From NCBI GenBank assembly GCA_017508895.1, contig JAFWRA010000164.1, forward strand, positions 1 through 12,683: a DNA stretch of 12,683 nucleotides. Direction: 5' to 3'. Source of the DNA: Bacteroidales bacterium. Lineage in GTDB: Bacteria > Bacteroidota > Bacteroidia > Bacteroidales > F082. Below are positions 1-7,336 of this stretch, piece after piece. Numbering within the stretch: the first letter of the stretch is position 1; each line of letters begins with the position of its first letter. Under the pieces are notes generated by a model. It was not told the DNA's origin, did not search any database, and was given only the letters and a program-made list of their open reading frames with translations. A program made the translations under genes and the position numbers.

Positions 1-440
1 AAAGGATCCACCGTTGTGACATTACGTGTCACGAAGATGCCCTGTGAGGCCTCTTCCCATTGGCGTTGCACCTTGGCTTCGGGTTGTATGCCGTTGGCGA
101 CGGCGAAGTCAATCATCTCGGTATAATGTGCAATCCAAGAGGCGAAGTTGTCGGGAGCCTCCTCCATGTCAGGGAAAGCGCCTTGGTCGGACCAGGCCAA
201 CACGGGAGGCAATACGGTGTTGCCTGCGATGATGACGAAGCCGTGGTCGCCAATGTTATAGATGTAGTTTCCCTCGGTCGATACCAAACTCAAGTCGTGG
301 CTTTTCAAAGCCGATTTCGTGTTGACGAAGGCTTGTGCCGTTTGGCGAGCCATTGCTTCCTCGACCTGTTTCGCAACTTGTGGAAACGCTTGGAAAACTG
401 TTGTGAATACTAGTAATAAAGAGAGAAATAGTTTTTTCAT
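1..440 (-). CDS. C10 family (streptopain-like) cysteine protease precursor, N-terminal part only
   Basis: The gene starts at 440 and reads off the left edge, giving 146 residues with no stop. It opens with a typical signal peptide (MKKLFLSLLLVFTTVFQ, cleavage probably near residues 18-21). The rest matches the Spi-type propeptide of C10 proteases: an A-x(2)-F-V-N segment near residues 34-40, then YIYNIGDHGFVIIAG at 59-73, PVLAWSDQGAF at 79-89, and a W-x(3)-Y segment near 102-106. In this family the propeptide folds onto and inhibits the protease until it is removed. The catalytic Cys and His belong to the mature domain and lie outside the window, so activity cannot be judged. It follows the SGNH gene by 30 nt and is probably co-transcribed with it. 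The product should be secreted or surface-exposed and act on proteins or peptides. The family call rests on recognised motifs, not a search. Confidence 0.8.
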   Translation of the reverse strand, partial: MKKLFLSLLLVFTTVFQAFPQVAKQVEEAMARQTAQAFVNTKSALKSHDLSLVSTEGNYIYNIGDHGFVIIAGNTVLPPVLAWSDQGAFPDMEEAPDNFASWIAHYTEMIDFAVANGIQPEAKVQRQWEEASQGIFVTRNVTTVDP

Positions 441-470
441 ATACCGAAAATTTGCCGCAAATGTTAGGAT

Positions 471-1148
471 TTATCTTTTGAGTGCCACCCGAATGGATTC
501 TAATGCCATTTCTTCCATGGTAAAATAGGTGTCGGGGTTGGGGTGGCAGCCGTCTTCGCTGATTGACTCGGGGAGTCCGAGGTTGTCGTCGGCGAGAGCG
601 GCGTGATAGTCGATGTAGATGATGCCATTAGCTTCGGCGTATGCCTTCAGACTCTTGTTGATGTTGACGATGGTCTGGCCAGGATCGCTGATCTCTTCTC
701 TCCACGGGAACTTCGAGCAGGGTGGGATGGAGCTGATGATGGGGATGATGCCGTTGGCTTGGGCGAGTTGGCACATGGCGATGATGTTGTCGATCACCTT
801 GTCGGGTGCCACCCAGTAGTCGTTGTGCGCCACATCGTTGGTGCCGGCCATGATGACCACGGCCTTGGGATGGAGGTTGATGACATCGGCAGTGAAGCGC
901 ACCAGCATCTGCGATGAGGTCTGGCCGCCGATGCCCCTGCCGCAGTAGTTGTGGCTACTGAAGAACTCAGGATGGTAGATGGCCCAGATTTCGGTGATGG
1001 AGTTGCCCATAAAGACCACCTCGGGGTAGTCGCCGCTCGCGATAATGCGCTCATTGTCGGCCTGATAGCGATTAAGGCCGAACCAGTCTTGGGAATAGCC
1101 GAAGAATGACATGGAGAGGAAGATGATGAGGATGATAGATTTTTTCAT
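471..1148 (-). CDS. Secreted SGNH/GDSL-type hydrolase (probable esterase)
   Basis: This is a 225-residue protein with an N-terminal signal peptide (MKKSIILIIFLSMSFFGYSQ). It carries the four SGNH blocks in order: V-F-M-G-N-S-I-T at 45-52 with nucleophile Ser50, the block II glycine in RGIGGQTSS (71-79), A-G-T-N-D at 101-105 with Asn104, and D-G-C-H-P-N at 199-204, giving Asp199 and His202. Block I reads GNS rather than GDS, as in several carbohydrate-esterase and PAF-acetylhydrolase-like members. All catalytic residues are present, so it should be an active exported esterase, possibly removing acetyl groups from glycans; the substrate is inferred. The start at 1148 is preferred over the in-frame ATG at 1217, because the longer form puts 23 residues ahead of a clean signal peptide and would begin upstream of the likely promoter. 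It is the first gene of a leftward pair with the C10 protease. Confidence 0.85.
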   Translation of the reverse strand: MKKSIILIIFLSMSFFGYSQDWFGLNRYQADNERIIASGDYPEVVFMGNSITEIWAIYHPEFFSSHNYCGRGIGGQTSSQMLVRFTADVINLHPKAVVIMAGTNDVAHNDYWVAPDKVIDNIIAMCQLAQANGIIPIISSIPPCSKFPWREEISDPGQTIVNINKSLKAYAEANGIIYIDYHAALADDNLGLPESISEDGCHPNPDTYFTMEEMALESIRVALKR

Positions 1149-1165
1149 TGTGATTGGTTTTGATG

Positions 1166-1197
1166 CAAAAATAAGAAGATGTTTTTTATAAAAACAA
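1166..1197 (-). promoter_or_regulatory. Bacteroidota-type promoter for the SGNH hydrolase gene
   Basis: Read on the minus strand, TATTTTTG (1173-1166) fits the TAnnTTTG -7 consensus of Bacteroidota. A TTG lies 21 nt upstream (1197-1195) as a candidate -33 element. Transcription would begin some 10 nt ahead of the start codon at 1148, which is short but plausible. The motif match is direct; function is inferred. Confidence 0.5.
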
Positions 1198-1243
1198 GAA
1201 ATGTGAAAGAAAAACAAATGAACTCGTTTTGTGTGTTTGTTGC

Positions 1244-1272
1244 TTTGGGTATGGAAAAAAAACGTATCTTTG
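1244..1272 (+). promoter_or_regulatory. Bacteroidota-type promoter for the hsdM operon
   Basis: TATCTTTG at 1265-1272 matches the TAnnTTTG -7 consensus, with TTTG at 1244-1247 as the -33 element and a 17-nt spacer. It lies about 30 nt upstream of the hsdM start, in the divergent gap shared with the SGNH gene. It is the only good candidate to drive hsdM-fic-hsdS-HEPN. Confidence 0.65.
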
Positions 1273-1302
1273 TAAAATTAATCAGTTTGAATTCTTTCCC
1301 CG

Positions 1303-3633
1303 ATGGAAACCTCTCATAATCAAATAGTCTCTTTTATTTGGTCGATAGCCGACGATGTGCTGCGCGATGTGTTTTTGCGTGGCCAATACCGTGATGTGAT
1401 TCTGCCCATGGTGGTGTTGCGCCGCTTGGACGCCTTGCTTGAGCCTACCAAGGAAGAAGTGGAACAGGAAATCAAGGAGAGTGGATTGGACAACCTTGAC
1501 GAGGGCGTGCTGAAAGACATCACAGGCTTGAGTTTCTTCAACACCAGCAAATGGACGCTGAACCGACTGAAATCACAGGCTTCGGACAACAACGACATCC
1601 TTTACGATAATTTCATAGAATACCTCAACGGCTTCAGCGAGAACGTGCGCGATGTGCTGAAGAACTTCGAGTATTACAACAAGGCACGCAAACTGGCCGA
1701 CAACGACCGACTCTTGTCCATCATCGAGAAAATCACCGACCCGCGCATTAACTTGACGGACAAGGAGGTGAAAGACCCCGATGGCATCATGCTGCCCGCT
1801 ATGACCAACATCGGCATGGGCACTGTGTTTGAGGAGTTGCTGCGTCGCTTCAACGAGGAGAACAATGAGGAAGCGGGCGAACACTTTACGCCTCGCGATG
1901 CCATCTCGCTGTTGGCGCATCTCGTTTTTGAACCCGTGAAGGACAACCTCCCCAAGATTATTTCGTTGTATGACCCGGCATGTGGCTCTGGTGGGATGTT
2001 GACGGAAAGCCGCGAATACCTTATGGATATTGGCGTCAGGAGCGCGGCTATCCAACTGTCGGGAACCGAAATCAACCCGGAGACCTATGCCATTTGCAAG
2101 TCCGACTTGATTATCAAAGGCGTCGACCCGGGTGGGATGCACTTGGGCAACACCATCACCGACAACGCCTTTTCCGACAAGTCGTTTGGCTATATGATCA
2201 CCAATCCGCCTTACGGCAAGTCGTGGAAGACCGACAAGGAGAAGATTTACCACGAGAAGACGCTGCTCGACCACCGTTTTGAACTGTCGTTGACCAATTT
2301 CGCCGGCGAAGAAGAGGTGCTCGACAGCACACCGCGCACTTCCGACGGGCAACTGCTGTTTATGCTCGAAGAAGTCGACAAGATGAAGCCTTTGGAGTTC
2401 CAGCCCCAAGGCAGTCGCGTGGCTTCCATCCACAATGGGTCGTCGCTGTTTACGGGCGATGCGGGCAGCGGCGAGAGCAACATCCGTCGCTATCTGATTG
2501 AGAATGACCTGGTGGATGCCATCATCCAATTGCCGAACAACATCTTCTACAACACAGGCATCACTACCTATGTTTGGCTGCTCACCAACAAAAAAGCCGA
2601 AAACCGCAAAGGCAAGGTCCAACTGATCGACGCTTCGCAGGCCTTTGAGAAATTGAGGAAAAACCAAGGCTCGCGCAACTGCACCATCACGCCCGAACAT
2701 CGCAATGCCATCCTGAAGACCTACATGGACTTCGTGGAAAAGGAAGCCGATGGCGACAAGGTAGCCTCCAAGATTTTCGACGGCGACGACTTCCGCTTCT
2801 ACAATGTTACCATCGAGCGGCCGTTGCGATTGAAGAGTCAGTTCAACGCCCTGAAAATCGATGAGATGCTATACGACAATGGCGAACTCGAACTTTCAAA
2901 ATGGCTGTACCAGACCTACGGAGAGCGTGTGTTTGAAGGTTTGGACGCTGAAATCCAGAACATTAAGGAGTATTTGAACGACAACGAGATAAAGTTGACC
3001 GACAAGAAGCTGGCGAAACTCATCAGCGTCAAGGAATGGCAGGGCCGCCGCGAGTTGATGGAGGCCGCCAAACAATTGATGCTTGCCATCGGCACGGAAG
3101 TCTTCATGGACTTCAATCTGTTTGTCGCCAAGATTGAGGCTGCGGCCAAGGCGTTGAAGATGGACGTGAAAGGCAACAAATTGAATGCCATAGCCCGTGC
3201 CATGTCGGTGACCGACCCCGAGGCCGCTCCCGTCGCCAAGAAGCAACACAAGGTTGGCAGCAAGGAGGTGGAGAAACTGATGGCCACCTTTGGCGTGGAC
3301 GAAAAGCGCCTGTCGGACTACGGCTATTATCCTGGCGAGAAGGGGAGTTATGTGTGCCAATATGTTGAATATGAAAGCGACAGCGACCTGCGCGACACGG
3401 AGAAGATTCCCGTGAAGGAAGACATCTACGAATACTTCCAGCGCGAGGTGCGTCCCTACGTGGCCGATGCTTGGATCAACCTTCCACCGACCAAGATAGG
3501 CTGCGAAATCTCGTTCAACAAGTATTTCTACAAGCCCGTTCCGTTGCGCACCCTTGAAGAGAACGAGCGCGACATCCTCGAACTCGACCGCCAGAGCCAA
3601 GGCTTCATCCAGTCACTGTTTAATCTGATGTAA
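1303..3633 (+). CDS. hsdM: Type I restriction-modification system DNA methyltransferase (M) subunit
   Basis: This 776-residue protein is the modification subunit of a Type I system. With HsdS it methylates adenine (N6) in the recognition sequence, and it also belongs to the restriction complex with HsdR. The N-terminal helical domain (residues 1 to about 160) has the family's F-I-W-S-I-A-D and V-I-L-P-M-V-V-L-R-R-L-D segments. The SAM-binding motif I is D-P-A-C-G-S-G-G at 224-231 and the catalytic N-P-P-Y motif IV is at 301-304, both intact. The protein exceeds the classical length of about 500-550 residues because of a region at roughly 520-690. The C-terminus returns to the family pattern, with D-I-Y-E-Y-F-x-R-E-V-x-P-Y-V-x-D-A-W-I near 707-725. 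No Shine-Dalgarno is visible, and the start lies about 30 nt after the promoter motif. fic begins 1 nt after the stop, indicating an operon. Confidence 0.95.
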   Translation: METSHNQIVSFIWSIADDVLRDVFLRGQYRDVILPMVVLRRLDALLEPTKEEVEQEIKESGLDNLDEGVLKDITGLSFFNTSKWTLNRLKSQASDNNDILYDNFIEYLNGFSENVRDVLKNFEYYNKARKLADNDRLLSIIEKITDPRINLTDKEVKDPDGIMLPAMTNIGMGTVFEELLRRFNEENNEEAGEHFTPRDAISLLAHLVFEPVKDNLPKIISLYDPACGSGGMLTESREYLMDIGVRSAAIQLSGTEINPETYAICKSDLIIKGVDPGGMHLGNTITDNAFSDKSFGYMITNPPYGKSWKTDKEKIYHEKTLLDHRFELSLTNFAGEEEVLDSTPRTSDGQLLFMLEEVDKMKPLEFQPQGSRVASIHNGSSLFTGDAGSGESNIRRYLIENDLVDAIIQLPNNIFYNTGITTYVWLLTNKKAENRKGKVQLIDASQAFEKLRKNQGSRNCTITPEHRNAILKTYMDFVEKEADGDKVASKIFDGDDFRFYNVTIERPLRLKSQFNALKIDEMLYDNGELELSKWLYQTYGERVFEGLDAEIQNIKEYLNDNEIKLTDKKLAKLISVKEWQGRRELMEAAKQLMLAIGTEVFMDFNLFVAKIEAAAKALKMDVKGNKLNAIARAMSVTDPEAAPVAKKQHKVGSKEVEKLMATFGVDEKRLSDYGYYPGEKGSYVCQYVEYESDSDLRDTEKIPVKEDIYEYFQREVRPYVADAWINLPPTKIGCEISFNKYFYKPVPLRTLEENERDILELDRQSQGFIQSLFNLM

Positions 3634-3634
3634 T

Positions 3635-4618
3635 ATGGCCAAAAACACAGAACCAACATACGTCCCACCGTTTACGATAACTGACGAAATCACGACACTT
3701 GTTGCAGAGATTGCCGAAAAAGTGGGTCATCTTACTGCCTCAGCCGAGCAACTGCCCACACCACAGTTACGTAGGGAAAACCGTATTAAGACCATCCAGT
3801 CATCGCTGGCTATCGAGAACAATTCGTTATCGTTGGATCAAGTGACAGCCATCGTGGAAGGCAAACGAGTGCTTGGTGCGCCCAACGAAATACAGGAGGT
3901 GAAAAACGCTATTGATGCCTACGAATTGATGTTGGAACTGGATCCGTATAAGGAGAAAGATATGCTGAAGGCACATAAGCTGATGATGACGGACCTTGTT
4001 GCTGAATGCGGACGCTTTCGCACAGGAGGCGTTGGCGTGTTTAACGGCGAAGTGTGCATACACATGGCACCACCTGCCCAACGAGTACCGCTGCTTATTG
4101 GCGAATTGCTTGACTGGGTGAAAACCACCAAGACCCATCCGCTCATCAGTTCGTGCGTGTTCCATTATGAATTTGAGTTCATCCATCCATTTGCCGACGG
4201 CAATGGACGCATGGGACGGATGTGGCAAACCTTGCTTCTGATGCAGTGGAAACCCATCTTCGCATGGATACCGGTGGAAACCATCGTCAAGGAGCACCAA
4301 CAGGAATATTATGCTGCCATTATGAAAAGCGACCATGAGGCGTCAAGCACACCCTTCATTGTTTTCATGTTGGGCTGTTTGAAAGAGGCATTGGATGAAA
4401 TGGTGAAAAGTAACCAAAAAAGTAACCAGAAAAGTGACCAGAAAATCATTTCGGCCATGCGTGATAATCCGGTTGTTACCATTAAGGATCTGCAAGCCAT
4501 TACTGGGCTTTCGGAAAGCGGCGTAAAAAAAATCATACGCCAACTTCGGGCAGATGGCATTATTGAAAGGGTAGGTGCTGCCAAAGGCGGGCATTGGGAA
4601 GTCATACAAACGATTTAG
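3635..4618 (+). CDS. Fic-domain protein (class II, self-inhibited AMP-transferase) with C-terminal winged helix
   Basis: This is a 327-residue Fic protein. Such enzymes usually transfer AMP from ATP to a hydroxyl on a target protein. The core motif H-P-F-A-D-G-N-G-R-M-G-R (184-195) is complete, with catalytic His184. An N-terminal inhibitory helix (S-S-L-A-I-E-N-N, 56-63) fits the class II [S/T]xxxE[G/N] pattern, and Glu61 is expected to block productive ATP binding until relieved. After a K-S-N-Q repeat linker (258-270) comes a winged-helix region (about 272-325: D-L-Q-A-I-T-G-L-S-E-S-G-V-K-K-I-I-R-Q-L) that may bind DNA or a partner. Spacing is 1 nt from hsdM and 3 nt to hsdS, so it should be co-expressed with the methylase. 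Fic genes within Type I loci recur across bacteria, but their role there is not settled. The target is unknown; control of restriction or of its own expression is possible. Composition resembles hsdM more than the AT-rich genes downstream. Confidence 0.92.
   Translation: MAKNTEPTYVPPFTITDEITTLVAEIAEKVGHLTASAEQLPTPQLRRENRIKTIQSSLAIENNSLSLDQVTAIVEGKRVLGAPNEIQEVKNAIDAYELMLELDPYKEKDMLKAHKLMMTDLVAECGRFRTGGVGVFNGEVCIHMAPPAQRVPLLIGELLDWVKTTKTHPLISSCVFHYEFEFIHPFADGNGRMGRMWQTLLLMQWKPIFAWIPVETIVKEHQQEYYAAIMKSDHEASSTPFIVFMLGCLKEALDEMVKSNQKSNQKSDQKIISAMRDNPVVTIKDLQAITGLSESGVKKIIRQLRADGIIERVGAAKGGHWEVIQTI
4406..4441 (+). repeat. Three 12-bp tandem repeats encoding K-S-N/D-Q in the Fic linker
   Basis: Three adjacent 12-bp units (4406-4417, 4418-4429, 4430-4441) encode KSNQ, KSNQ and KSDQ between the Fic domain and the winged helix. 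The units differ by only one or two bases. The unit length is a multiple of three, so slippage would change linker length without shifting the frame. Confidence 0.85.
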
Positions 4619-4621
4619 ATT

Positions 4622-5926
4622 ATGCAACGATACGATACATACAAGGACAGCGGCGTGAAATGGCTCGGAGAGATTCCAAGCCATTGGGAAGTGAATAAAG
4701 CCAAGTATTATCTCTATTCCAAGAAAACAATTGTTGGTAAAGATAGTGCAAATCATGAACGATTGGCGTTGACATTAAATGGAGTGATTAAGCGTCAGGA
4801 TGGCGATGACATTGGCTTGAATCCTGAAAAACTAGATACTTATCAAATTGTTGAAAGTGGTAACTTGATTTTTAAACTCATTGATTTAGAGAATTTCAAG
4901 ACTAGTAGGGTCGGTTTAACTCCGTATAATGGGATTGTGTCTCCAGCGTATATTCGTTTGATTAACAAAGGCAATGTCAATATGAGGTTTCTTGAATACT
5001 ATTACCTGAATATGTGGCACAGGAAGGTATTTAACGATTTAGGAGCGCCAGGCGTTAGAAGCAATCTTTCCGCAAATGATCTTTTGAATCTCTGTATTGT
5101 TTTGCCAAATGTAAACGAACAAGATGCGATAGTTTCCTACCTCGACACTGCCACCGCGAAGATAGACGCCGCCATAGCGCAGCAGCAGAAGATGATTGAC
5201 CTCTTGAACGAGCGCAAGCAAATCATCATCAACCGTGCCGTCACCAAAGGCCTCAACCCCAACGCGAAAATGAAGGACAGCGGCGTGGAATGGATTGGAG
5301 AGGTGCCGGAGGAGTGGTGTTTTGTAAGACTAAAGCATTTAACAAAAATAATCTCAAAAGGAACGACACCTTCAACTATTGGAAAAGAGATACTCCCTAA
5401 TGGAAACATTAGATTTTTGAAAGCAGAGAATATTGTAAATAATTCTGTTTGTGAAAACCCTGAGTTCTTTATCGATGAGGCCACTCACGCCATTTTAAAA
5501 CGTTCAAATTTGCAAGAAAATGATTTGTTGTTTGTTATAGCAGGTGCAACAATTGGAAAGGTCGCAATATTGCCTAAAGAATTAACACCGGCGAATACCA
5601 ATCAAGCCATTTCTTTTATTAGGCTTAATAACCCAGAGATGGCAAAATATATTTGGTATGTATTGCAATCTGAAATTACTAAGAAATATATTTGGTTGAA
5701 TGCAGTTCAATCTGCACAACCAAATATCTCGATGGAAGATTTAGGTAATATACAAATGCCAATTCCAGATGTATCAATACAAAAAGAGACAATTAACTCT
5801 ATTGAAGCAAAAGTTTCTCCAATAGAAAATTCAATATGTAACTGTCAAAAGCAAATCTCCCTTCTTCAGGAGCGGAAGCAGATCATCATCAATGAAGTGG
5901 TGACGGGAAAGGTGAAAGTGGTATGA
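4622..5926 (+). CDS. hsdS: Type I restriction-modification system specificity (S) subunit
   Basis: This 434-residue protein chooses the DNA sequence recognised by the methylase and restriction complexes. It has two half-repeats, each made of a target-recognition domain (TRD) followed by a coiled conserved region. TRD1 covers about residues 19-166, after the entry motif K-D-S-G-V-K-W-L-G-E-I-P. Conserved region 1 is about 167-216 and ends in L-L-N-E-R-K-Q-I-I-I-N. The entry motif recurs as K-D-S-G-V-E-W-I-G-E-V-P from 218, leading to TRD2 (about 233-386) and conserved region 2 (387-434, with L-L-Q-E-R-K-Q-I-I-I-N). Each TRD reads one half of a bipartite site; the sites cannot be predicted here. 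The TRDs are far more AT-rich (15 G/C of 60 at 5641-5700) than conserved region 1 (33 of 60 at 5161-5220), as expected from TRD exchange. The stop overlaps the next start (ATGA, 5923-5926). Confidence 0.95.
   Translation: MQRYDTYKDSGVKWLGEIPSHWEVNKAKYYLYSKKTIVGKDSANHERLALTLNGVIKRQDGDDIGLNPEKLDTYQIVESGNLIFKLIDLENFKTSRVGLTPYNGIVSPAYIRLINKGNVNMRFLEYYYLNMWHRKVFNDLGAPGVRSNLSANDLLNLCIVLPNVNEQDAIVSYLDTATAKIDAAIAQQQKMIDLLNERKQIIINRAVTKGLNPNAKMKDSGVEWIGEVPEEWCFVRLKHLTKIISKGTTPSTIGKEILPNGNIRFLKAENIVNNSVCENPEFFIDEATHAILKRSNLQENDLLFVIAGATIGKVAILPKELTPANTNQAISFIRLNNPEMAKYIWYVLQSEITKKYIWLNAVQSAQPNISMEDLGNIQMPIPDVSIQKETINSIEAKVSPIENSICNCQKQISLLQERKQIIINEVVTGKVKVV
4643..5287 (+). repeat. hsdS: In-frame direct repeat pair at the TRD entry points of hsdS
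   Basis: The 15-bp sequence AAGGACAGCGGCGTG occurs exactly at 4643-4657 and again at 5273-5287, with similar flanking bases. The copies are 630 bp apart, so the offset is in frame. They mark the start of each TRD. Recombination between them would remove or swap TRD1 without breaking the frame. Confidence 0.9.
5211..5892 (+). repeat. hsdS: In-frame direct repeat pair at the ends of the HsdS conserved regions
   Basis: The 22-bp segments at 5211-5232 and 5871-5892 match at 20 positions and both encode E-R-K-Q-I-I-I-N. They are 660 bp apart, so also in frame, and close each half of HsdS. With the entry-point repeats they bracket the exchangeable modules. Confidence 0.85.
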
Positions 5927-7224
5927 GTGGTGAACCAAAAATATTTCATGGTGAGTGGTGGATTCCGGCAGAGGCTGATCCTGAGAATCAAGGCTTGTTT
6001 CCGATAGTTCAGAAGGGGATGGAGGCCAAGCATACTGGAACTTTGACTTATTATGAGGACAATGTCTCTACATTGGAGTTTTATCATGTTCCAAGTAATT
6101 TTCATGCAAAACACTATTGGAATAATAACGTGATATGGGGAGCGGATGCAAACGGTTTTATCTATACACTCTTCAATGTCACAAAGAGAAAAGGTATAAA
6201 TAAAGCTGGTTTTACGGCAACAGTGTTTGAGGTCGGCTTGATATTATTAGGCGAGCATGTGCTTTCATTGAAAGAAGCCCGGTACGATCGTTGCATTGTG
6301 AAGTATCCATATTTAAGAAATTGGGCTTTTCGAGACCACCTTATTTCGGATACGACTGATAATCGCTGGGTTCAAACTATTATTGATGCCAGTAAATACA
6401 CAACTATTCTAGAGGCGCAAGTGGGCAATGGCTTTAAGTGGAATTTGTATGACAAATTTGTTTTAAATCGATCAAAATATGATTTGAATTTCATTCAGCT
6501 AACTGAATTCAAGATATGTACGAATGAGGCTGTTTCTATTGAATCACTTTTGAAGAATGCCAACGAGTTCTCGCGATTTCTTTCTGTGGCATTATATGGC
6601 GAACAAAACCCCATAGGGATTGAATTATATAGAATGGGACAAAATCGCAGCACAAAGTTGCTATTTAAGGTAGATAAGTCTATTGATCCAAAAGAAGACA
6701 AGTTGATTAAATTTGACGAGCTGGAAGAAAAAGTGCCTGCCATGCTTGTTACTTGGCATCAAAACTATGATAAGATAGCACCAATTAGTAGTTATTTGGT
6801 AGATTCCCTTCGGAAGAAAAATGAATTTAATGTGCCAGATTTCCTAATCGTTGCCCAAGCACTCGATGGATATCACAAACGCTTTGTAAACAAGAAAAAT
6901 GGGAAAGACATTAAAAAATACGAGGAACAGATTAAGGTTTTGTTGAATCAATTCAATGATGTTAAAGTAATTCAGAAGTGCAATATCGACCCCGAGGTTT
7001 TGAAAGATACTCGCCATAAATATTCGCATCTTTATCCTGATGATGAAAAGTCAAAAGCCGTTGAAGGAGATGAGCTGTATTGGCTTACTGAAAAGTGTAA
7101 GATACTATTGACTTGTTGTGTGCTTAATATGATGGGGTTGACAAACGCGGAAATCGATTTGTGTTGCAACACTCCAGCTATTAAACGAATGTTAGGGTAT
7201 CTTCCATTTACGGTTGATGAATAA
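5923..7224 (+). CDS. ApeA-like HEPN-domain protein, predicted abortive-infection RNase
   Basis: This is a 433-residue protein resembling the ApeA family of anti-phage proteins. The N-terminal region has the I-F-H-G-E-W-W-I-P opening (7-15) and a later T-G-T-L-T-Y-Y stretch typical of the ApeA N-terminal domain. The C-terminal part (about 300-430) is helical and contains R-H-K-Y-S-H at 364-369, which fits the HEPN catalytic Rx4-6H motif with Arg364 and His369. HEPN proteins of this kind usually cut RNA and, in defence, stop growth of infected cells; the target here is not known. There is no signal peptide or membrane segment. Its ATG overlaps the hsdS stop by 4 nt, so translation is probably coupled to the specificity subunit. 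It is AT-rich (19 G/C of 60 at 6481-6540) compared with hsdM and hsdR, suggesting separate acquisition. The family call relies on motif recognition and is fairly sure; the exact subfamily is not. Confidence 0.78.
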   Translation: MSGEPKIFHGEWWIPAEADPENQGLFPIVQKGMEAKHTGTLTYYEDNVSTLEFYHVPSNFHAKHYWNNNVIWGADANGFIYTLFNVTKRKGINKAGFTATVFEVGLILLGEHVLSLKEARYDRCIVKYPYLRNWAFRDHLISDTTDNRWVQTIIDASKYTTILEAQVGNGFKWNLYDKFVLNRSKYDLNFIQLTEFKICTNEAVSIESLLKNANEFSRFLSVALYGEQNPIGIELYRMGQNRSTKLLFKVDKSIDPKEDKLIKFDELEEKVPAMLVTWHQNYDKIAPISSYLVDSLRKKNEFNVPDFLIVAQALDGYHKRFVNKKNGKDIKKYEEQIKVLLNQFNDVKVIQKCNIDPEVLKDTRHKYSHLYPDDEKSKAVEGDELYWLTEKCKILLTCCVLNMMGLTNAEIDLCCNTPAIKRMLGYLPFTVDE

Positions 7225-7273
7225 TTTGTAATTTCGCAAGAAAAAATAGAACCGAATAAAGACTGATAATAAT

Positions 7274-7298
7274 AAAGTGATAACGGGGAAAAGTGATA
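7274..7298 (+). repeat. Direct repeat upstream of the ATPase promoter (possible operator)
   Basis: AAAGTGATA occurs at 7274-7282 and 7290-7298, a 16-bp period. A weaker copy, CTGATAA, lies at 7263-7269. The repeats end a few bases before the candidate -33 element, where an activator or repressor could bind. Chance is possible in AT-rich DNA. Confidence 0.35.
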
Positions 7299-7304
7299 GT
7301 GCCA

Positions 7305-7336
7305 TTGGACTTGTATTTGAAAAAATACTATCTTTG
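7305..7336 (+). promoter_or_regulatory. Second promoter of the locus, driving ATPase-nuclease-hsdR
   Basis: TATCTTTG at 7329-7336 is the same -7 element as that upstream of hsdM. A TTG at 7305-7307 (21-nt spacer) is the best -33 candidate. The spacer holds an inverted repeat, GTATTT-GAAA-AAATAC (7313-7328), abutting the -7 box. It lies in a 144-bp gap that contains no gene or convincing terminator, about 32 nt before the ATPase start. Confidence 0.6.

Noticed and set aside
60..413. Plus-strand frame of 117 codons at the left edge
   Set aside because: It lies opposite the C10 protease propeptide, whose minus-strand translation has a signal peptide and clear family motifs.
1149..1217. N-terminal extension of the SGNH hydrolase from an ATG at 1217
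   Set aside because: The added residues precede a complete signal peptide and the region contains the likely promoter, so 1148 is the better start.
1573..2700. Open frame of 375 codons on the minus strand inside hsdM
   Set aside because: It is opposite the methylase catalytic domain, has no promoter or family motif, and has the composition of an antisense shadow. The same applies to 2896-3600.
4406..4441. Tandem repeat read as an on/off phase-variation tract
   Set aside because: The 12-bp unit preserves the frame, so changes in copy number cannot switch the gene off. It is kept only as a linker-length repeat.
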